Shown here piece after piece: positions 16,080-25,356 of a stretch of 64,000 bases of DNA (positions are counted from its first letter, which is position 1; every line of letters begins with the position of its first letter). This DNA comes from UBA1081 sp045639185 (lineage in GTDB: Bacteria; Bacillota; Clostridia; Oscillospirales; Acutalibacteraceae): contig JAZUCO010000115.1 in the NCBI GenBank assembly GCA_045639185.1, positions 1-64,000 on the forward strand, read 5' to 3'. Both the position numbers and the translations under genes were made by a program. The notes beneath the pieces were generated by a model that worked only from the letters and a program-made list of their open reading frames with translations, was not told where the DNA came from and did no database searches.

Positions 16080-16955
16080 TTATTCAGTTATAAATTCAAT
16101 ACTTTTTTTAACAGGCTTTGTTAAGAATGTTTCGCTGTATTTTTCTTTAAGATCTTTGTAACACACTTTAGCATCTTTCTCATTTTCAAAAATAGAGAAA
16201 ACTGCAGCACCGCTGCCTGTCATCATTGCAAGCTTTGCATTGTTATTTCTCATAATTGCTTTTATTTTGACCCTGTCTGCAATTTCTACTACTTGTTCAA
16301 AGACATTGGCGGCCTTTTTGCACATCTTATCAAGATCTTTTTGTGTAGCGGCAAAAACAAAACCTTCATTATCGGGATGTCTAATCCATTCTGCTGAGTC
16401 ATAATTTGCATAAGCCTCTTGAGTTGACACTCCCTGATTAGGTTTTGACACGAGAATATGACATTCGGGTAAAGAGGGAAGAGGTGCCATTACTTCACCG
16501 ATATTCATGCAAAGTTTTGTGCCTCCTGAGATACAGAAAGGTACATCTGCGCCTACTTTTGTGCCTATCCCGCATAATGTTTCTTCGCTGAGGTTTGTTT
16601 TAAGAAGATAATCAAGAGCTTTGATTACTGCTGCAGCATCTGCACTGCCTCCTGCCATACCTGCTTGTGAAGGAATGTTTTTTTCAATGTGAATTTTGAC
16701 ACCTGTTGTAGCGTCATTGATATATTCAAGAAAACGTACTGCAGCTTTCCAAGCAGTATTTTTATTGTTAAGAGGCATTGTGTCGTCTGTGCAGGTTAAT
16801 TCAATTTTACCTGTGTCGGTTGTTTCAACCGTTACAACATCATAGATGCCGACAGATTGCATAACTGTAAAAATGCTGTGATAACCGTTTTCAAGTATAG
16901 CTGTAAGGTCAAGTAAAAGATTGATTTTTGCAGCGGCTTTAACGGAAATTTTCAT
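16080..16955 (-). CDS. ispE: 4-diphosphocytidyl-2-C-methyl-D-erythritol kinase
   Basis: The 291-residue GHMP kinase begins KISVKAAAKINLLLDL and has the ATP-binding glycine-rich motif IPSQAGMAGGSADAAA near residue 87 and the C-terminal MTGSGAAVFSIF. It phosphorylates CDP-methylerythritol in the non-mevalonate isoprenoid pathway, supplying undecaprenyl carrier for wall and capsule synthesis. The longest frame starts at an ATG at 16967, but that ATG is part of the AAGGATGG ribosome site for the ATG at 16955, which is preferred. The promoter lies upstream at 16989-17017. Confidence 0.95.
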   Translation of the reverse strand: MKISVKAAAKINLLLDLTAILENGYHSIFTVMQSVGIYDVVTVETTDTGKIELTCTDDTMPLNNKNTAWKAAVRFLEYINDATTGVKIHIEKNIPSQAGMAGGSADAAAVIKALDYLLKTNLSEETLCGIGTKVGADVPFCISGGTKLCMNIGEVMAPLPSLPECHILVSKPNQGVSTQEAYANYDSAEWIRHPDNEGFVFAATQKDLDKMCKKAANVFEQVVEIADRVKIKAIMRNNNAKLAMMTGSGAAVFSIFENEKDAKVCYKDLKEKYSETFLTKPVKKSIEFITE

Positions 16956-16988
16956 TGCAGTTTCCATCCTTAATTTGTATTTGTGTTT

Positions 16989-17017
16989 ATTGTATATTGT
17001 TTTTAATTTTTTTTCAA
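16989..17017 (-). promoter_or_regulatory. Promoter of ispE
   Basis: On the minus strand, TTGAAA (17017-17012), 17 bases, TACAAT (16994-16989). It sits in a divergent gap with the PHP gene promoter. Confidence 0.65.
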
Positions 17018-17036
17018 TATTTTTTTTGATAAATTA

Positions 17037-17065
17037 TTGTAAACAGCAAAACTTTATGTTAACAT
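17037..17065 (+). promoter_or_regulatory. Possible promoter of the PHP phosphatase-murC pair
   Basis: TTGTAA (17037-17042), 17 bases, TAACAT (17060-17065). Both boxes are imperfect, but it is the only candidate in the right place. Confidence 0.45.
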
Positions 17066-17081
17066 ATAGCAGGTGAATTTT

Positions 17082-17897
17082 ATGGAAAATTTTATGAATA
17101 TTATTGATACGCACACACATACAGACAATTCTTTTGACGGGAATCATTCTCCTGTTTATATGTGTGAGGCGGCTTGCAACAAAGGATTAAAGGCTCTCGC
17201 TTTTACTGATCATTGTGAAGTTGATGCTTTTAACGCTGATGGTGAGAGAAATGTAAGACAGGCATTTTTTGAAATAGCTAAGGCAAAAAGTGCTTTTACA
17301 GGAAAACTTCTTGTTCTTAACGGTATTGAACTCGGTCAGCCAGCTTATGATATTGAAACAGCAGAGAAGATTCTTGCTTCCCAGAAGTTTGATATTGTAA
17401 TCGGCTCAGTTCATAATCTCAGAAACAGACAGGATTTCTACTATATTGAAGATTTTACCGGAATTGATATAAAATCAACTCTTGAAGAATATTTTAATGA
17501 ACTTCTGATTATGCTTGAATGGGGTAACTTTGATATTCTCGCACATCTTACATATCCTTTCAGATATCTTTACTCAAGAAATAATATAAGAGTTGATGTC
17601 AACGAGTATAAACCTCTTGTTGATCAGATATTAAGTCTTACTGCAGAAAAGAATATTTCACTTGAAATCAATGCTGCAGGTCTCAGACAGCCCATAAACA
17701 GACTTTCACCTGAGTTTGATACTGTGAAGAGATTCAAAGAGCTTGGCGGTAAATATGTTTCTGTTGGCTCTGATGCTCATTTTGCTCAGCATATAGCTGT
17801 CGGCATCAAAGATGCAATGCAGGTTGCAAAAGAAGCAGGATTTGATTGCGTAACTCTTTTCCAGAAAAGACAACCTGTTGAAATTCCAATTTTATAA
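17082..17897 (+). CDS. Histidinol-phosphatase, PHP family (HisK/HisJ type)
   Basis: The 271-residue PHP-domain protein has the four metal-binding motifs in order: DTHTHTDNSFDG near residue 7, FTDHCEVDAF near 43, GSVHNL near 108 and SVGSDAHFAQHI near 228, with DILAHLTYPFRY between. This is the pattern of the trinuclear-metal histidinol-phosphate phosphatase that removes phosphate in the eighth step of histidine synthesis. No other his gene is nearby, so the substrate is inferred. A GTG at 17073 opens the frame, but AGGTG before ATG 17082 sets the start. murC follows 16 bases after the stop. Confidence 0.82.
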   Translation: MENFMNIIDTHTHTDNSFDGNHSPVYMCEAACNKGLKALAFTDHCEVDAFNADGERNVRQAFFEIAKAKSAFTGKLLVLNGIELGQPAYDIETAEKILASQKFDIVIGSVHNLRNRQDFYYIEDFTGIDIKSTLEEYFNELLIMLEWGNFDILAHLTYPFRYLYSRNNIRVDVNEYKPLVDQILSLTAEKNISLEINAAGLRQPINRLSPEFDTVKRFKELGGKYVSVGSDAHFAQHIAVGIKDAMQVAKEAGFDCVTLFQKRQPVEIPIL

Positions 17898-17913
17898 TGG
17901 AGATGAACTATTT

Positions 17914-19284
17914 TTGTTTGAAGCTGATAAATATTTAGATAAAGTAAAGCGTGTTCATTTTATCGGTATTGGCGGATCGGGTATGTGTCCACTTGCTGAA
18001 ATTCTTCATTCCAAGGGTTATATTCTTTCAGGGTCTGACAACAACGAAACAGATACGCTTGCCAGAATCAGAAATCTCGGCATCGATGTAAAACTCGGTC
18101 AGTGTGCTGAGAATATTGATGGTGCAGAAATGATTATATATACAGCGGCTATTATGAGTGACAATCCTGAACTCATAGCTGCAAAAAACAGCGGTATACC
18201 CACTTTTGAGCGTTCCAAGCTCCTTGGTGCTGTTTCCCGCAAGTTCGGCAAATGTGTCGCTATTGCAGGCACACACGGTAAAACAACAACTACTTCAATG
18301 CTCACGCAGGTGCTTATAAATGCCGGTGCGGACCCTTCTGCAGTTATAGGCGGAAGATTACCTATGACAGGAACAAACGGCATTAACGGTAATTCAGAGC
18401 TGTTTGTTTGCGAAGCTTGTGAATATTCGAATACATTTCTTGAGCTTTCACCCTCCTGTAGTGTTATTCTTAATATTGATGAAGACCATATGGAATTCTT
18501 CAAGACAATGGATAATCTGAAAGAATCTTTCAGAAAATTCTGCGATCTGAGCAAAACTGTTATTTATAATGGTGATGATAATCATACGCTCGATGTTATC
18601 GGAATGCTTAAAGATAAAGAACTTATTTCTTTTGGTATTGATAAATCAAATGACTGGTACGCTGATGATATTGTTATGAATAAAGGTGCATATCCTGAAT
18701 TTGATATATATTACAAGGGTGTCAGACAGGGCAGAGCCGTTCTTAATGTGCCCGGAAATCATAATGTTCTCAACTCACTTGCAGCGGTTGCATCTGCAGT
18801 ATATTCAGGTGTTGATGCTGCATCAGCCATCAATCTTCTTCCTGATTTTACAGGTGCCGGCAGACGTTTTGAGAAGCTTGCAGAAGTGAATGGTATTGAT
18901 ATTGTCGATGACTATGCTCATCATCCTGCAGAGCTTAAGGTAACGCTTGAAGCTGCAAAACGAATGGAATATAAGAAAGTTATTGCTGTTTTTCAGCCTT
19001 TCACATATTCCAGAACAGCAATGCTTCTTGACGATTTTGCAGATGTTCTCAAAATTGCTGATAAGGTTGTTATGACCGAAATTATGGGTTCACGTGAGAA
19101 GAATACCTATAATATATATACTAAAGACCTTGCTGATAAGATACCCGGATGTGAATGGTATAATACATTTGAAGAAGTTGCCATAAGAGCTTTTGAACTT
19201 GCAGAAGAGGGTGATCTGATTATCACTCTCGGTTGCGGTGATGTTTACAAAATCGCAAAAATGATTATTAAAAACAATTCATAA
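17914..19284 (+). CDS. murC: UDP-N-acetylmuramate--L-alanine ligase
   Basis: The 456-residue ligase has the N-terminal UDP-binding motif VHFIGIGGSGMCPLAEIL near residue 14, the ATP loop AIAGTHGKTTTTSML near 112 and the C-terminal FQPFTYSRTAML. It adds the first alanine to the peptidoglycan stem peptide in the cytoplasm. The frame extends back to a TTG at 17878 inside the PHP gene, but GGAGATG at 17899 is correctly spaced for TTG 17914, which removes the overlap. It is followed by a strong terminator. The placement beside a histidinol-phosphatase has no obvious metabolic logic. Confidence 0.94.
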   Translation: MFEADKYLDKVKRVHFIGIGGSGMCPLAEILHSKGYILSGSDNNETDTLARIRNLGIDVKLGQCAENIDGAEMIIYTAAIMSDNPELIAAKNSGIPTFERSKLLGAVSRKFGKCVAIAGTHGKTTTTSMLTQVLINAGADPSAVIGGRLPMTGTNGINGNSELFVCEACEYSNTFLELSPSCSVILNIDEDHMEFFKTMDNLKESFRKFCDLSKTVIYNGDDNHTLDVIGMLKDKELISFGIDKSNDWYADDIVMNKGAYPEFDIYYKGVRQGRAVLNVPGNHNVLNSLAAVASAVYSGVDAASAINLLPDFTGAGRRFEKLAEVNGIDIVDDYAHHPAELKVTLEAAKRMEYKKVIAVFQPFTYSRTAMLLDDFADVLKIADKVVMTEIMGSREKNTYNIYTKDLADKIPGCEWYNTFEEVAIRAFELAEEGDLIITLGCGDVYKIAKMIIKNNS

Positions 19285-19288
19285 TCAG

Positions 19289-19327
19289 AATGGTCGATGA
19301 GATAAAACTCATCGACCATTTTTTTTA
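19289..19327 (+). terminator. Intrinsic terminator of murC
   Basis: AATGGTCGATGAG pairs with CTCATCGACCATT and is followed by eight T. It abuts the stop codon of the convergent histidine kinase gene. Confidence 0.93.
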
Positions 19328-21871
19328 TTTCTCTTCTGTTGGTAATATAACTTTTGCTTTGAATAAATCTCCGTCAATACTCAGTTCAAGATTGCCGTTT
19401 TGTAAAATACAAAGATCTTTAGCTATTGATAAACCAAGACCGTTGCCGTCTTTGCTTCTTGATTTATCACCACGGACAAATCTTTCTGTCAGTTCTTCAG
19501 GTGAAATATTCAGCGGTTCACTCGATATGTTCTTAATTTCAAAAACACTGTTATTATTCTCTCTGTAAACAGAAATATAGATTCTTGTTCCTGCAGCAGA
19601 ATATTTTTTTGCATTACTGAGAAGATTGGAAAGAATTCTGTATGTTTTTGAACCGTCTGCAAATACAGAAGGTGCCGTTTCGGGCTCATTAAAAATGATT
19701 TCGTTACCGTTTTTCTCTATTTCGGGTGAGAATTCTGCAATAACCTGAATTGTAAGTTCAGACAAATTCAGTATTGTTGCATTTATTGTAACATTTCCTG
19801 AAGAAACTTTTGATGCTTCAATCAGGTCTTCAATTAGTCTTTTGAGCTTGATTGACTGGTTATGAATGACACCGATGTATTTTTTTGCCGTTTCATCTTC
19901 AATGTTGCAATTGTTAAGCAAGTCTGAGTATGAGATAAGAGACGTTAGCGGCGTTTTAAGGTCGTGTGAAACATTTGTGATAAGCTCCGTCTTCATCTGT
20001 TCATCACGGACCGCTTTCTCAATTGCTTCATTAAGAGCCTCTTTTGTGTTTGTAAGATTTGATGCAAGAATGTTGAGTGATTGCGGAATGTTTTTATTAT
20101 TAAAGTTAACCGATTCATGTCTGCATGATGCATCAATGATTTTATCAAGATTAATGAAGTATTCTGATAGCATAATAATGCATACACAGTTGAATACTAT
20201 AAACAAAACAACTGCAATTATAGCCAGCATTGGTTCATATATATGCATTGTCAATATGTATATGCTAAGTGCAAGTATTGAATTTATTGAAAAATAACCT
20301 GCTGTCAGCCATATTATCGATTTCTGCATTTTTTTAGGTTTGTATCTGAATACAGATAATGATTTTTTTATACCCGAAAGAATCCTCTTGTTTATTCTAC
20401 TTATTATCAAAAAAACTTTTCGTGTCAGCATATTTGCTGTATATTTTTGTGATGATTTGATTATTCTCGCTGTTGATGTAATCCATTCTGTGAAAATAAG
20501 AAATACAATAGTAAAATATGTTGCAATTGAAGTGGGGCCGTAAATATAATAAAGTTTATTATATGCTTCAGATGTACTTTCAAGTGCAAGTATTGAATAG
20601 AAAATACCTATATATGTCAGAAATGCTATGCTTCCGAGTGAAATCAGCACATGAATGTCAGTAGGAAATTTATCAATAAATGCTAATGAACAACAATCTG
20701 TATTTTTTTTGTGTCCGCAAATGCACATTAATGCGATAAAGAATGCAAGCGACAATAACAATGAAACTATAGCTACTGTGATTGTTGTTGTTGCTGTATT
20801 GTCAAGCATATTCATATATGCTGAGTACATAAATGAATATGTGTCTTTAGTATTGTAAAGCAGATCATCGTCAATATAAACGTATATTTTGCTGCCTTTT
20901 ATATCTGACAATGCATCTGTAGCAACATTTTTCATTTTTTCAGTCAATGTTGAATGTCTGAATCCTGATTCATCAAGGCAAATATAAACAGGTGATGCAG
21001 TGCAACTGTTTATGAATTTAGTTTCGGTTGCATTTTCAGAGTTGGTCAGAGTATTTCCCGAATTGTCGATTATGAAATATTTGAGCACATTAAGGTTTTC
21101 GAGTACATCTAAAGAATTATAATAGTGACTTTCTGCATTACCGACTTCTGTGCTGTTGATATCTAAGTATTGTGAAAGAAAAAGTGTTTTTATTTCATTT
21201 TTGCCGAGATTATAGCCATCGTAATTTGAAAAATTTATTATGCAATAGCCATAATTTGGGCTCATGTTTAATGTGTATGAATAATGAAATTCAGTTTCTG
21301 TGAATGCTGATTGTCTGACAAGTGCAGAATAGTCGAGAAATTCAAGACCTTCACAGCTTTCAAGCACTTTTTTAGCGGCTTCAACGTTTCTTGGCATAGG
21401 ATTTCCGTTTTTATCAGTCAGCGGTTCGCTGTTGGTTTGAGAAGTTACAGGTTCGGGAATATCAACTGCATCTGCCGTATATTCATAATTGAAATATGAT
21501 TCATCATAATTTTCTACTGCATATGTCAGCTCGTTTTTGATAATTTCCGCTTTTTTGTTAAGGTAAACATCTACAACTGCATCTACAACAGCATCTTTGT
21601 TTTCTTCAAAAACGTTTGCTACAGTATCTGCATTTCCGATTGATATCTCTCTTATGTGATATAAATCTGTTGTAAGCTTTGTGTAGAACCCCTGAGATGA
21701 ATAAAAATCCGGGATTGTATTTCCGAAATATTCTTCAAAACCGTAGATCTCTGATGCCATAATAACTGTTGCTGTATTGAAAATAAAACAGAAAAAGAAT
21801 ATGGCAGAGAAGAGAAGACAAAGTGTCTTTGTCAACAGTGAATATTTATATTTTGTCAATTTTGTAGCCAA
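19325..21871 (-). CDS. Membrane sensor histidine kinase with large extracytoplasmic domain
   Basis: The 848-residue protein has a signal-like first helix (residues 12-38), about 320 residues outside the membrane, then at least five further membrane helices between about 365 and 570. A linker leads to the dimerisation helix ELITNVSHDLKTPLTSL with phospho-acceptor H636. The ATPase domain has N-box RILSNLLSNAKKYS and G-box DGNGLGLSIAKDL. It would phosphorylate the response regulator whose gene overlaps it by 26 bases. The TTG start at 21871 follows a G-rich ribosome site within that gene. The many membrane helices suggest sensing at or in the membrane, for example of wall-active compounds; the ligand is unknown. 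Confidence 0.9.
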   Translation of the reverse strand: MATKLTKYKYSLLTKTLCLLFSAIFFFCFIFNTATVIMASEIYGFEEYFGNTIPDFYSSQGFYTKLTTDLYHIREISIGNADTVANVFEENKDAVVDAVVDVYLNKKAEIIKNELTYAVENYDESYFNYEYTADAVDIPEPVTSQTNSEPLTDKNGNPMPRNVEAAKKVLESCEGLEFLDYSALVRQSAFTETEFHYSYTLNMSPNYGYCIINFSNYDGYNLGKNEIKTLFLSQYLDINSTEVGNAESHYYNSLDVLENLNVLKYFIIDNSGNTLTNSENATETKFINSCTASPVYICLDESGFRHSTLTEKMKNVATDALSDIKGSKIYVYIDDDLLYNTKDTYSFMYSAYMNMLDNTATTTITVAIVSLLLSLAFFIALMCICGHKKNTDCCSLAFIDKFPTDIHVLISLGSIAFLTYIGIFYSILALESTSEAYNKLYYIYGPTSIATYFTIVFLIFTEWITSTARIIKSSQKYTANMLTRKVFLIISRINKRILSGIKKSLSVFRYKPKKMQKSIIWLTAGYFSINSILALSIYILTMHIYEPMLAIIAVVLFIVFNCVCIIMLSEYFINLDKIIDASCRHESVNFNNKNIPQSLNILASNLTNTKEALNEAIEKAVRDEQMKTELITNVSHDLKTPLTSLISYSDLLNNCNIEDETAKKYIGVIHNQSIKLKRLIEDLIEASKVSSGNVTINATILNLSELTIQVIAEFSPEIEKNGNEIIFNEPETAPSVFADGSKTYRILSNLLSNAKKYSAAGTRIYISVYRENNNSVFEIKNISSEPLNISPEELTERFVRGDKSRSKDGNGLGLSIAKDLCILQNGNLELSIDGDLFKAKVILPTEEK

Positions 21872-22535
21872 GCCCCCACACCACCTTCAAATATTTTGGT
21901 TCTTTCGGGTTAATTTCTATTTTTTCTCTGATGTTTCTAATATGTACCGTGACAGTTTTTTCGGTATGGAAAGCAACTTCATTCCATACAGTTTCATAAA
22001 TCTGTGTGCTTGACAAAACTTTACCCATATTGAGCATCAGATATTCGAGAATATTGAATTCTCTTGCTGTCAGCTTTACTTCGTCACCATCAACAGTCAC
22101 AATCTTGCTGTCACGGTTAAGCTCAAGTCCCCCTGTGACTAAAGTGTTTGCGCTTTTTTGCATACTTCCCAAAGTACTGTATCTTCTTATCTGAGATTTC
22201 ACTCTAGCAACCAGCTCAAGAGGGTTGAATGGCTTTGTGACATAATCATCAGCACCGAAACTTAGTCCTGTGATTTTGTCAGTATCCTCGCTTTTTGCAG
22301 ATAACAGAATGATAGGAAAATTGTATTTTTCTCTTATAATGATTGTTGTTTTAAGGCCATCGAGTCTCGGCATCATTATATCAAGAATAAGACAGTGTAG
22401 TTCGTTGTTTTTAATTATTTCAAGAGCTTCAACACCATCTTTTGCTGTCAGTATTTCATATCCCTCGTTTTTAAGATATATACAGACAGATTCAAGAATT
22501 GCTTCGTCATCGTCACATACAAGAATTTTATACAT
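21846..22535 (-). CDS. Response regulator, OmpR/PhoB family
   Basis: The 229-residue regulator has a receiver domain with acidic pocket D8-D9, phospho-acceptor D52 (LILDIMMPRLDG) and KPF near residue 104, then a winged-helix DNA-binding domain (LTAREFNILEYLMLNMGKVLSSTQIYETVW, VHIRNIREKIE). The longest frame begins with TTG at 22547, but those bases form the GGAGGG ribosome site for the ATG at 22535. It is translationally coupled to the kinase downstream. A hairpin that looks like a terminator lies just upstream, so the pair may need its own promoter, which I could not place. Confidence 0.94.
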   Translation of the reverse strand: MYKILVCDDDEAILESVCIYLKNEGYEILTAKDGVEALEIIKNNELHCLILDIMMPRLDGLKTTIIIREKYNFPIILLSAKSEDTDKITGLSFGADDYVTKPFNPLELVARVKSQIRRYSTLGSMQKSANTLVTGGLELNRDSKIVTVDGDEVKLTAREFNILEYLMLNMGKVLSSTQIYETVWNEVAFHTEKTVTVHIRNIREKIEINPKEPKYLKVVWGLGYKIDKI

Positions 22536-22545
22536 AATACCCTCC

Positions 22546-22581
22546 AAAATAAAGACCGTGATTTTATGATATCACGGTCTT
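22546..22581 (-). terminator. Hairpin terminator between mtaB and the response regulator
   Basis: Reading the minus strand, AAGACCGTGAT pairs with ATCACGGTCTT around an eight-base loop and is followed by TATTTT. It ends mtaB transcription, with the possibility of read-through into the two-component genes. Confidence 0.7.
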
Positions 22582-22622
22582 CTAAATCTACGGTAATGAA
22601 AATATTAAGAAAAAGTAAAGAT

Positions 22623-23918
22623 TTATACTAATCTGCCGATGCAATAATCATCAGATGCTTCCGTGATATAAACATCCTTTATCTTATTTGTAAGATTTTC
22701 GGCAGTTAATACTTTTACGGGAGTGTAATTTTTTGTGTATCCGCACTGGTAACCGTCTTTGGGGGTTTCAAACAGAACAGTAAATACTTTGTCTGTATTT
22801 CGTGTGAAGTTTCGTGCTCTGATTTCTTCACAAACCTTAGTGAGTGCGGCTGCACGTCCTGATTTTATGTTGTTTGGAAGCTGTGAATCCATTTTGGCTG
22901 CTTTTGTTCCTTCTCTTATAGAGTAAGGGAAAACATGAACCTTATCAAATTCAATGTCTTTTACAAATTCTACGGTGGTATTGAATTCATCTTCTGTTTC
23001 ACCGGGGAATCCAGTTATTATATCTGTTGTAATTGAAACATCATCAAAGGAGTTTTTAAGGTTTTCAACAAGTTCTTTGTATTCATCAGCTGTATAATGA
23101 CGGTTCATACGTCTGAGTACTGTATCGCAACCGCTCTGAAGAGAAATGTGGAACTGTGGGCAGAATTTATTGCATTTTGCAAATACATCCATCATTTCTT
23201 TTGTTATATGGTCAGGTTCAAGTGAACCGAGACGTATTCTTTCAATACCGTCTGTTTCTTCTGCTGCTACAACTGCGTCGGCTAGTGTATAGCCGATTTC
23301 TTTGCCGTATGCAGAAAGATTGATTCCTACAAAAACAACTTCCTTAAAACCACCGTCTGCAAGATTCTTAAGTTCTTTTTTTATATCGTCAAGAGGTTTT
23401 GATCGTGAGCGACCTCTTGCATAAGGAATAGCGCAATATGTACAAAATCTGTTGCATCCGTCCTGTATTTTAACAAAAGCTCTTGTGTGTCCTTCGAACT
23501 CGCTTATAATTCCACCATTATAGGTGATTTCATTTGTGTGCTGTTTAATATCGACTATGCAATTTCTTGATCTTTGCTCTTGGAGTCTCTTTATATCTTC
23601 AATGATGCTTTTGTTGTTATTGTTTCCGAGAATAATATCTGCATAGTCTGACAATTCTATTGCTTCATCAGGGAAAGCCTGTGGCACACAACCTGTAAGA
23701 ATTACTATTGAATCGGGATTTTTTGTTTTGAAATGTCTTACAGCCTGACGAGTTTTTCTGTTACTTTCTGCTGTAACTGTGCATGAGTTGACGATATATA
23801 CGTCAGCTTCCTGCTTTGCATCTGTAATTTCATATCCGTTCTGTTTGAGGAGTTCAGCAATTTCCTCGGATTCGTATTGATTAACTTTACAACCAAGTGT
23901 AAAAAATGCCGCTTTCAT
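22623..23918 (-). CDS. mtaB: tRNA t6A37 methylthiotransferase MtaB
   Basis: The 431-residue protein has the N-terminal methylthiotransferase cysteines C10, C46 and C77, the radical SAM motif C155-xxx-C159-xx-C162 (GCNRFCTYCAIPYARGRSRS) and a C-terminal TRAM-like domain. The opening AAFFTLGCKVNQYESE distinguishes MtaB from MiaB and RimO. It thiomethylates t6A37 of tRNAs reading ANN codons to ms2t6A, using two iron-sulphur clusters. The frame continues upstream to 23969, but GGAAGTGA before the ATG at 23918 and conservation fix the start there. The promoter is at 23937-23965, giving a leader of only about 12 bases. Confidence 0.95.
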   Translation of the reverse strand: MKAAFFTLGCKVNQYESEEIAELLKQNGYEITDAKQEADVYIVNSCTVTAESNRKTRQAVRHFKTKNPDSIVILTGCVPQAFPDEAIELSDYADIILGNNNNKSIIEDIKRLQEQRSRNCIVDIKQHTNEITYNGGIISEFEGHTRAFVKIQDGCNRFCTYCAIPYARGRSRSKPLDDIKKELKNLADGGFKEVVFVGINLSAYGKEIGYTLADAVVAAEETDGIERIRLGSLEPDHITKEMMDVFAKCNKFCPQFHISLQSGCDTVLRRMNRHYTADEYKELVENLKNSFDDVSITTDIITGFPGETEDEFNTTVEFVKDIEFDKVHVFPYSIREGTKAAKMDSQLPNNIKSGRAAALTKVCEEIRARNFTRNTDKVFTVLFETPKDGYQCGYTKNYTPVKVLTAENLTNKIKDVYITEASDDYCIGRLV

Positions 23919-23936
23919 ATTATCACTTCCGAATAC

Positions 23937-23965
23937 ATTATATATATGTATAGATGAAAAATCAA
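23937..23965 (-). promoter_or_regulatory. Promoter of mtaB
   Basis: On the minus strand, TTGATT (23965-23960), 17 bases, then TATAAT (23942-23937), ending 18 bases before the ATG. Confidence 0.7.
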
Positions 23966-24031
23966 GCATATAATAATCTGCATAAGAATATAAATTAGCA
24001 ACATTCGGACAAATTAGAAGGGAGACAGAAC

Positions 24032-25246
24032 ATGAAAAAGTTTGTTTGTTATATAATAATGTTTGTTGTTGCTTTTTTGGGGAGTATTGATTGTTTTGCA
24101 GTGAATATGTCAGTTGAAGAATTTGAAATGATTAATTCTGTATCGGAGCTTCAGCCGATTTTAGATGCTGCAGTAATGCTTGATGCTAAGTTGAATGTTA
24201 AAGCAAAGGCTGTTGTTCTTATGGAAAAATCAACAGGTAAGGTGTTGTATGCTGAAAATGAGCACGAGAAACTTTATCCTGCATCAGTAACAAAGATTAT
24301 GTCCATACTTCTTGTGTGTGAAGCTATTGAATCTGGAAAAATAAACTTACGCGATATTGTGGTCTGTTCTGAAAATGCTGCATCAAAGGGAGGATCTCAG
24401 ATATGGCTTGAATCAGGAGAAACAATGACTGTTGAAGAGTTACTGAAAGCTACTTGTGTTTACAGTGCCAATGATGCTTGCACATTGCTTGGTGAATATG
24501 TTGCGGGTAGTGAAACGGCTTTTAATGATATGATGAATTCACGAGCTTCTGAGCTTGGAATGATTGATACACATTTTGATAATTGTACAGGTCTTGACGA
24601 TACAACTGATACACATCTGACAAGTGCATATGATGTTGCTCTTATGTCACGTGCATTGTTGAAATATGATTTTATAAAAGATTATACAACAATATGGATG
24701 GATTCATTGCGTGGTGGTGAAACAGAACTTGTTAATACAAATAAACTTGTCAGATATTATAGCGGAATTACGGGGTTGAAAACCGGAACAACGGAAAAAG
24801 CCGGATGTTGTGTGTCCGCAACAGCTGAAAGAAATTCCATGGAACTTATTGCAGTAGTAATGGGTAGTGATAACAGTAAAGACAGATTTTCATCTGCCGA
24901 AACATTGCTTGATTGGGGATTTGCAAATTATGAAATAATAACTCCTGCACCTGAAGGAATACCTGAAATTATTAATGTGCTTTTAGGTGAAAATGATTCG
25001 GTGATTGTGAAATACGATAAAATAAAACCAATTCTTATCAATAAAGGTGATTCTGATAAGCTAAGTTTTGAGATAACTGTTCCTCAGGAAATTTATGCCC
25101 CCGTGAAGTCAGATGCAAATATCGGTCATATAAGTATTAAAATCAATGAAAAAATTGTTGCAGAGTATCCTATTGTGGCAGATGAAGATGTTGAGGCGTT
25201 ATCGTTTTTCAGTGCTATGCGAAAACTTCTTGTTTCGTTTTCCTGA
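24032..25246 (+). CDS. D-alanyl-D-alanine carboxypeptidase (DacF/PBP5 type)
   Basis: The 404-residue penicillin-binding protein has a signal peptide (residues 1-23, ending GSIDCFA) and the three serine-peptidase motifs S85-xx-K88 (PASVTK), S145-A-N147 and K250-T-G252. The C-terminal PBP5 beta domain ends in a short amphipathic helix (FFSAMRKLLVSFS) that anchors such enzymes to the outer face of the membrane. It trims the terminal D-Ala of peptidoglycan pentapeptides; in spore formers DacF-like members act on cortex. The ATG follows AGAAGGGAG. I found no convincing promoter in the short divergent gap with mtaB. Confidence 0.93.
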   Translation: MKKFVCYIIMFVVAFLGSIDCFAVNMSVEEFEMINSVSELQPILDAAVMLDAKLNVKAKAVVLMEKSTGKVLYAENEHEKLYPASVTKIMSILLVCEAIESGKINLRDIVVCSENAASKGGSQIWLESGETMTVEELLKATCVYSANDACTLLGEYVAGSETAFNDMMNSRASELGMIDTHFDNCTGLDDTTDTHLTSAYDVALMSRALLKYDFIKDYTTIWMDSLRGGETELVNTNKLVRYYSGITGLKTGTTEKAGCCVSATAERNSMELIAVVMGSDNSKDRFSSAETLLDWGFANYEIITPAPEGIPEIINVLLGENDSVIVKYDKIKPILINKGDSDKLSFEITVPQEIYAPVKSDANIGHISIKINEKIVAEYPIVADEDVEALSFFSAMRKLLVSFS

Positions 25247-25294
25247 TTCAATAAATTTTTTATAAAAAAATTGTATAATTAGTTCAAATATCTA

Positions 25295-25323
25295 TTGAAA
25301 AATTATTTTATTCATTGTATAAT
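25295..25323 (+). promoter_or_regulatory. Promoter of pgi
   Basis: TTGAAA (25295-25300), 17 bases, TATAAT (25318-25323), with about 27 bases of leader to the ATG at 25357. Confidence 0.75.
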
Positions 25324-25356
25324 AAACAAAATATTTGTTTGTTGGAGAGGCGTTAT

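Noticed and set aside
18099..18554. 151-codon frame on the minus strand within murC
   Set aside because: It is antisense to the conserved ATP-binding part of murC, without a ribosome site.
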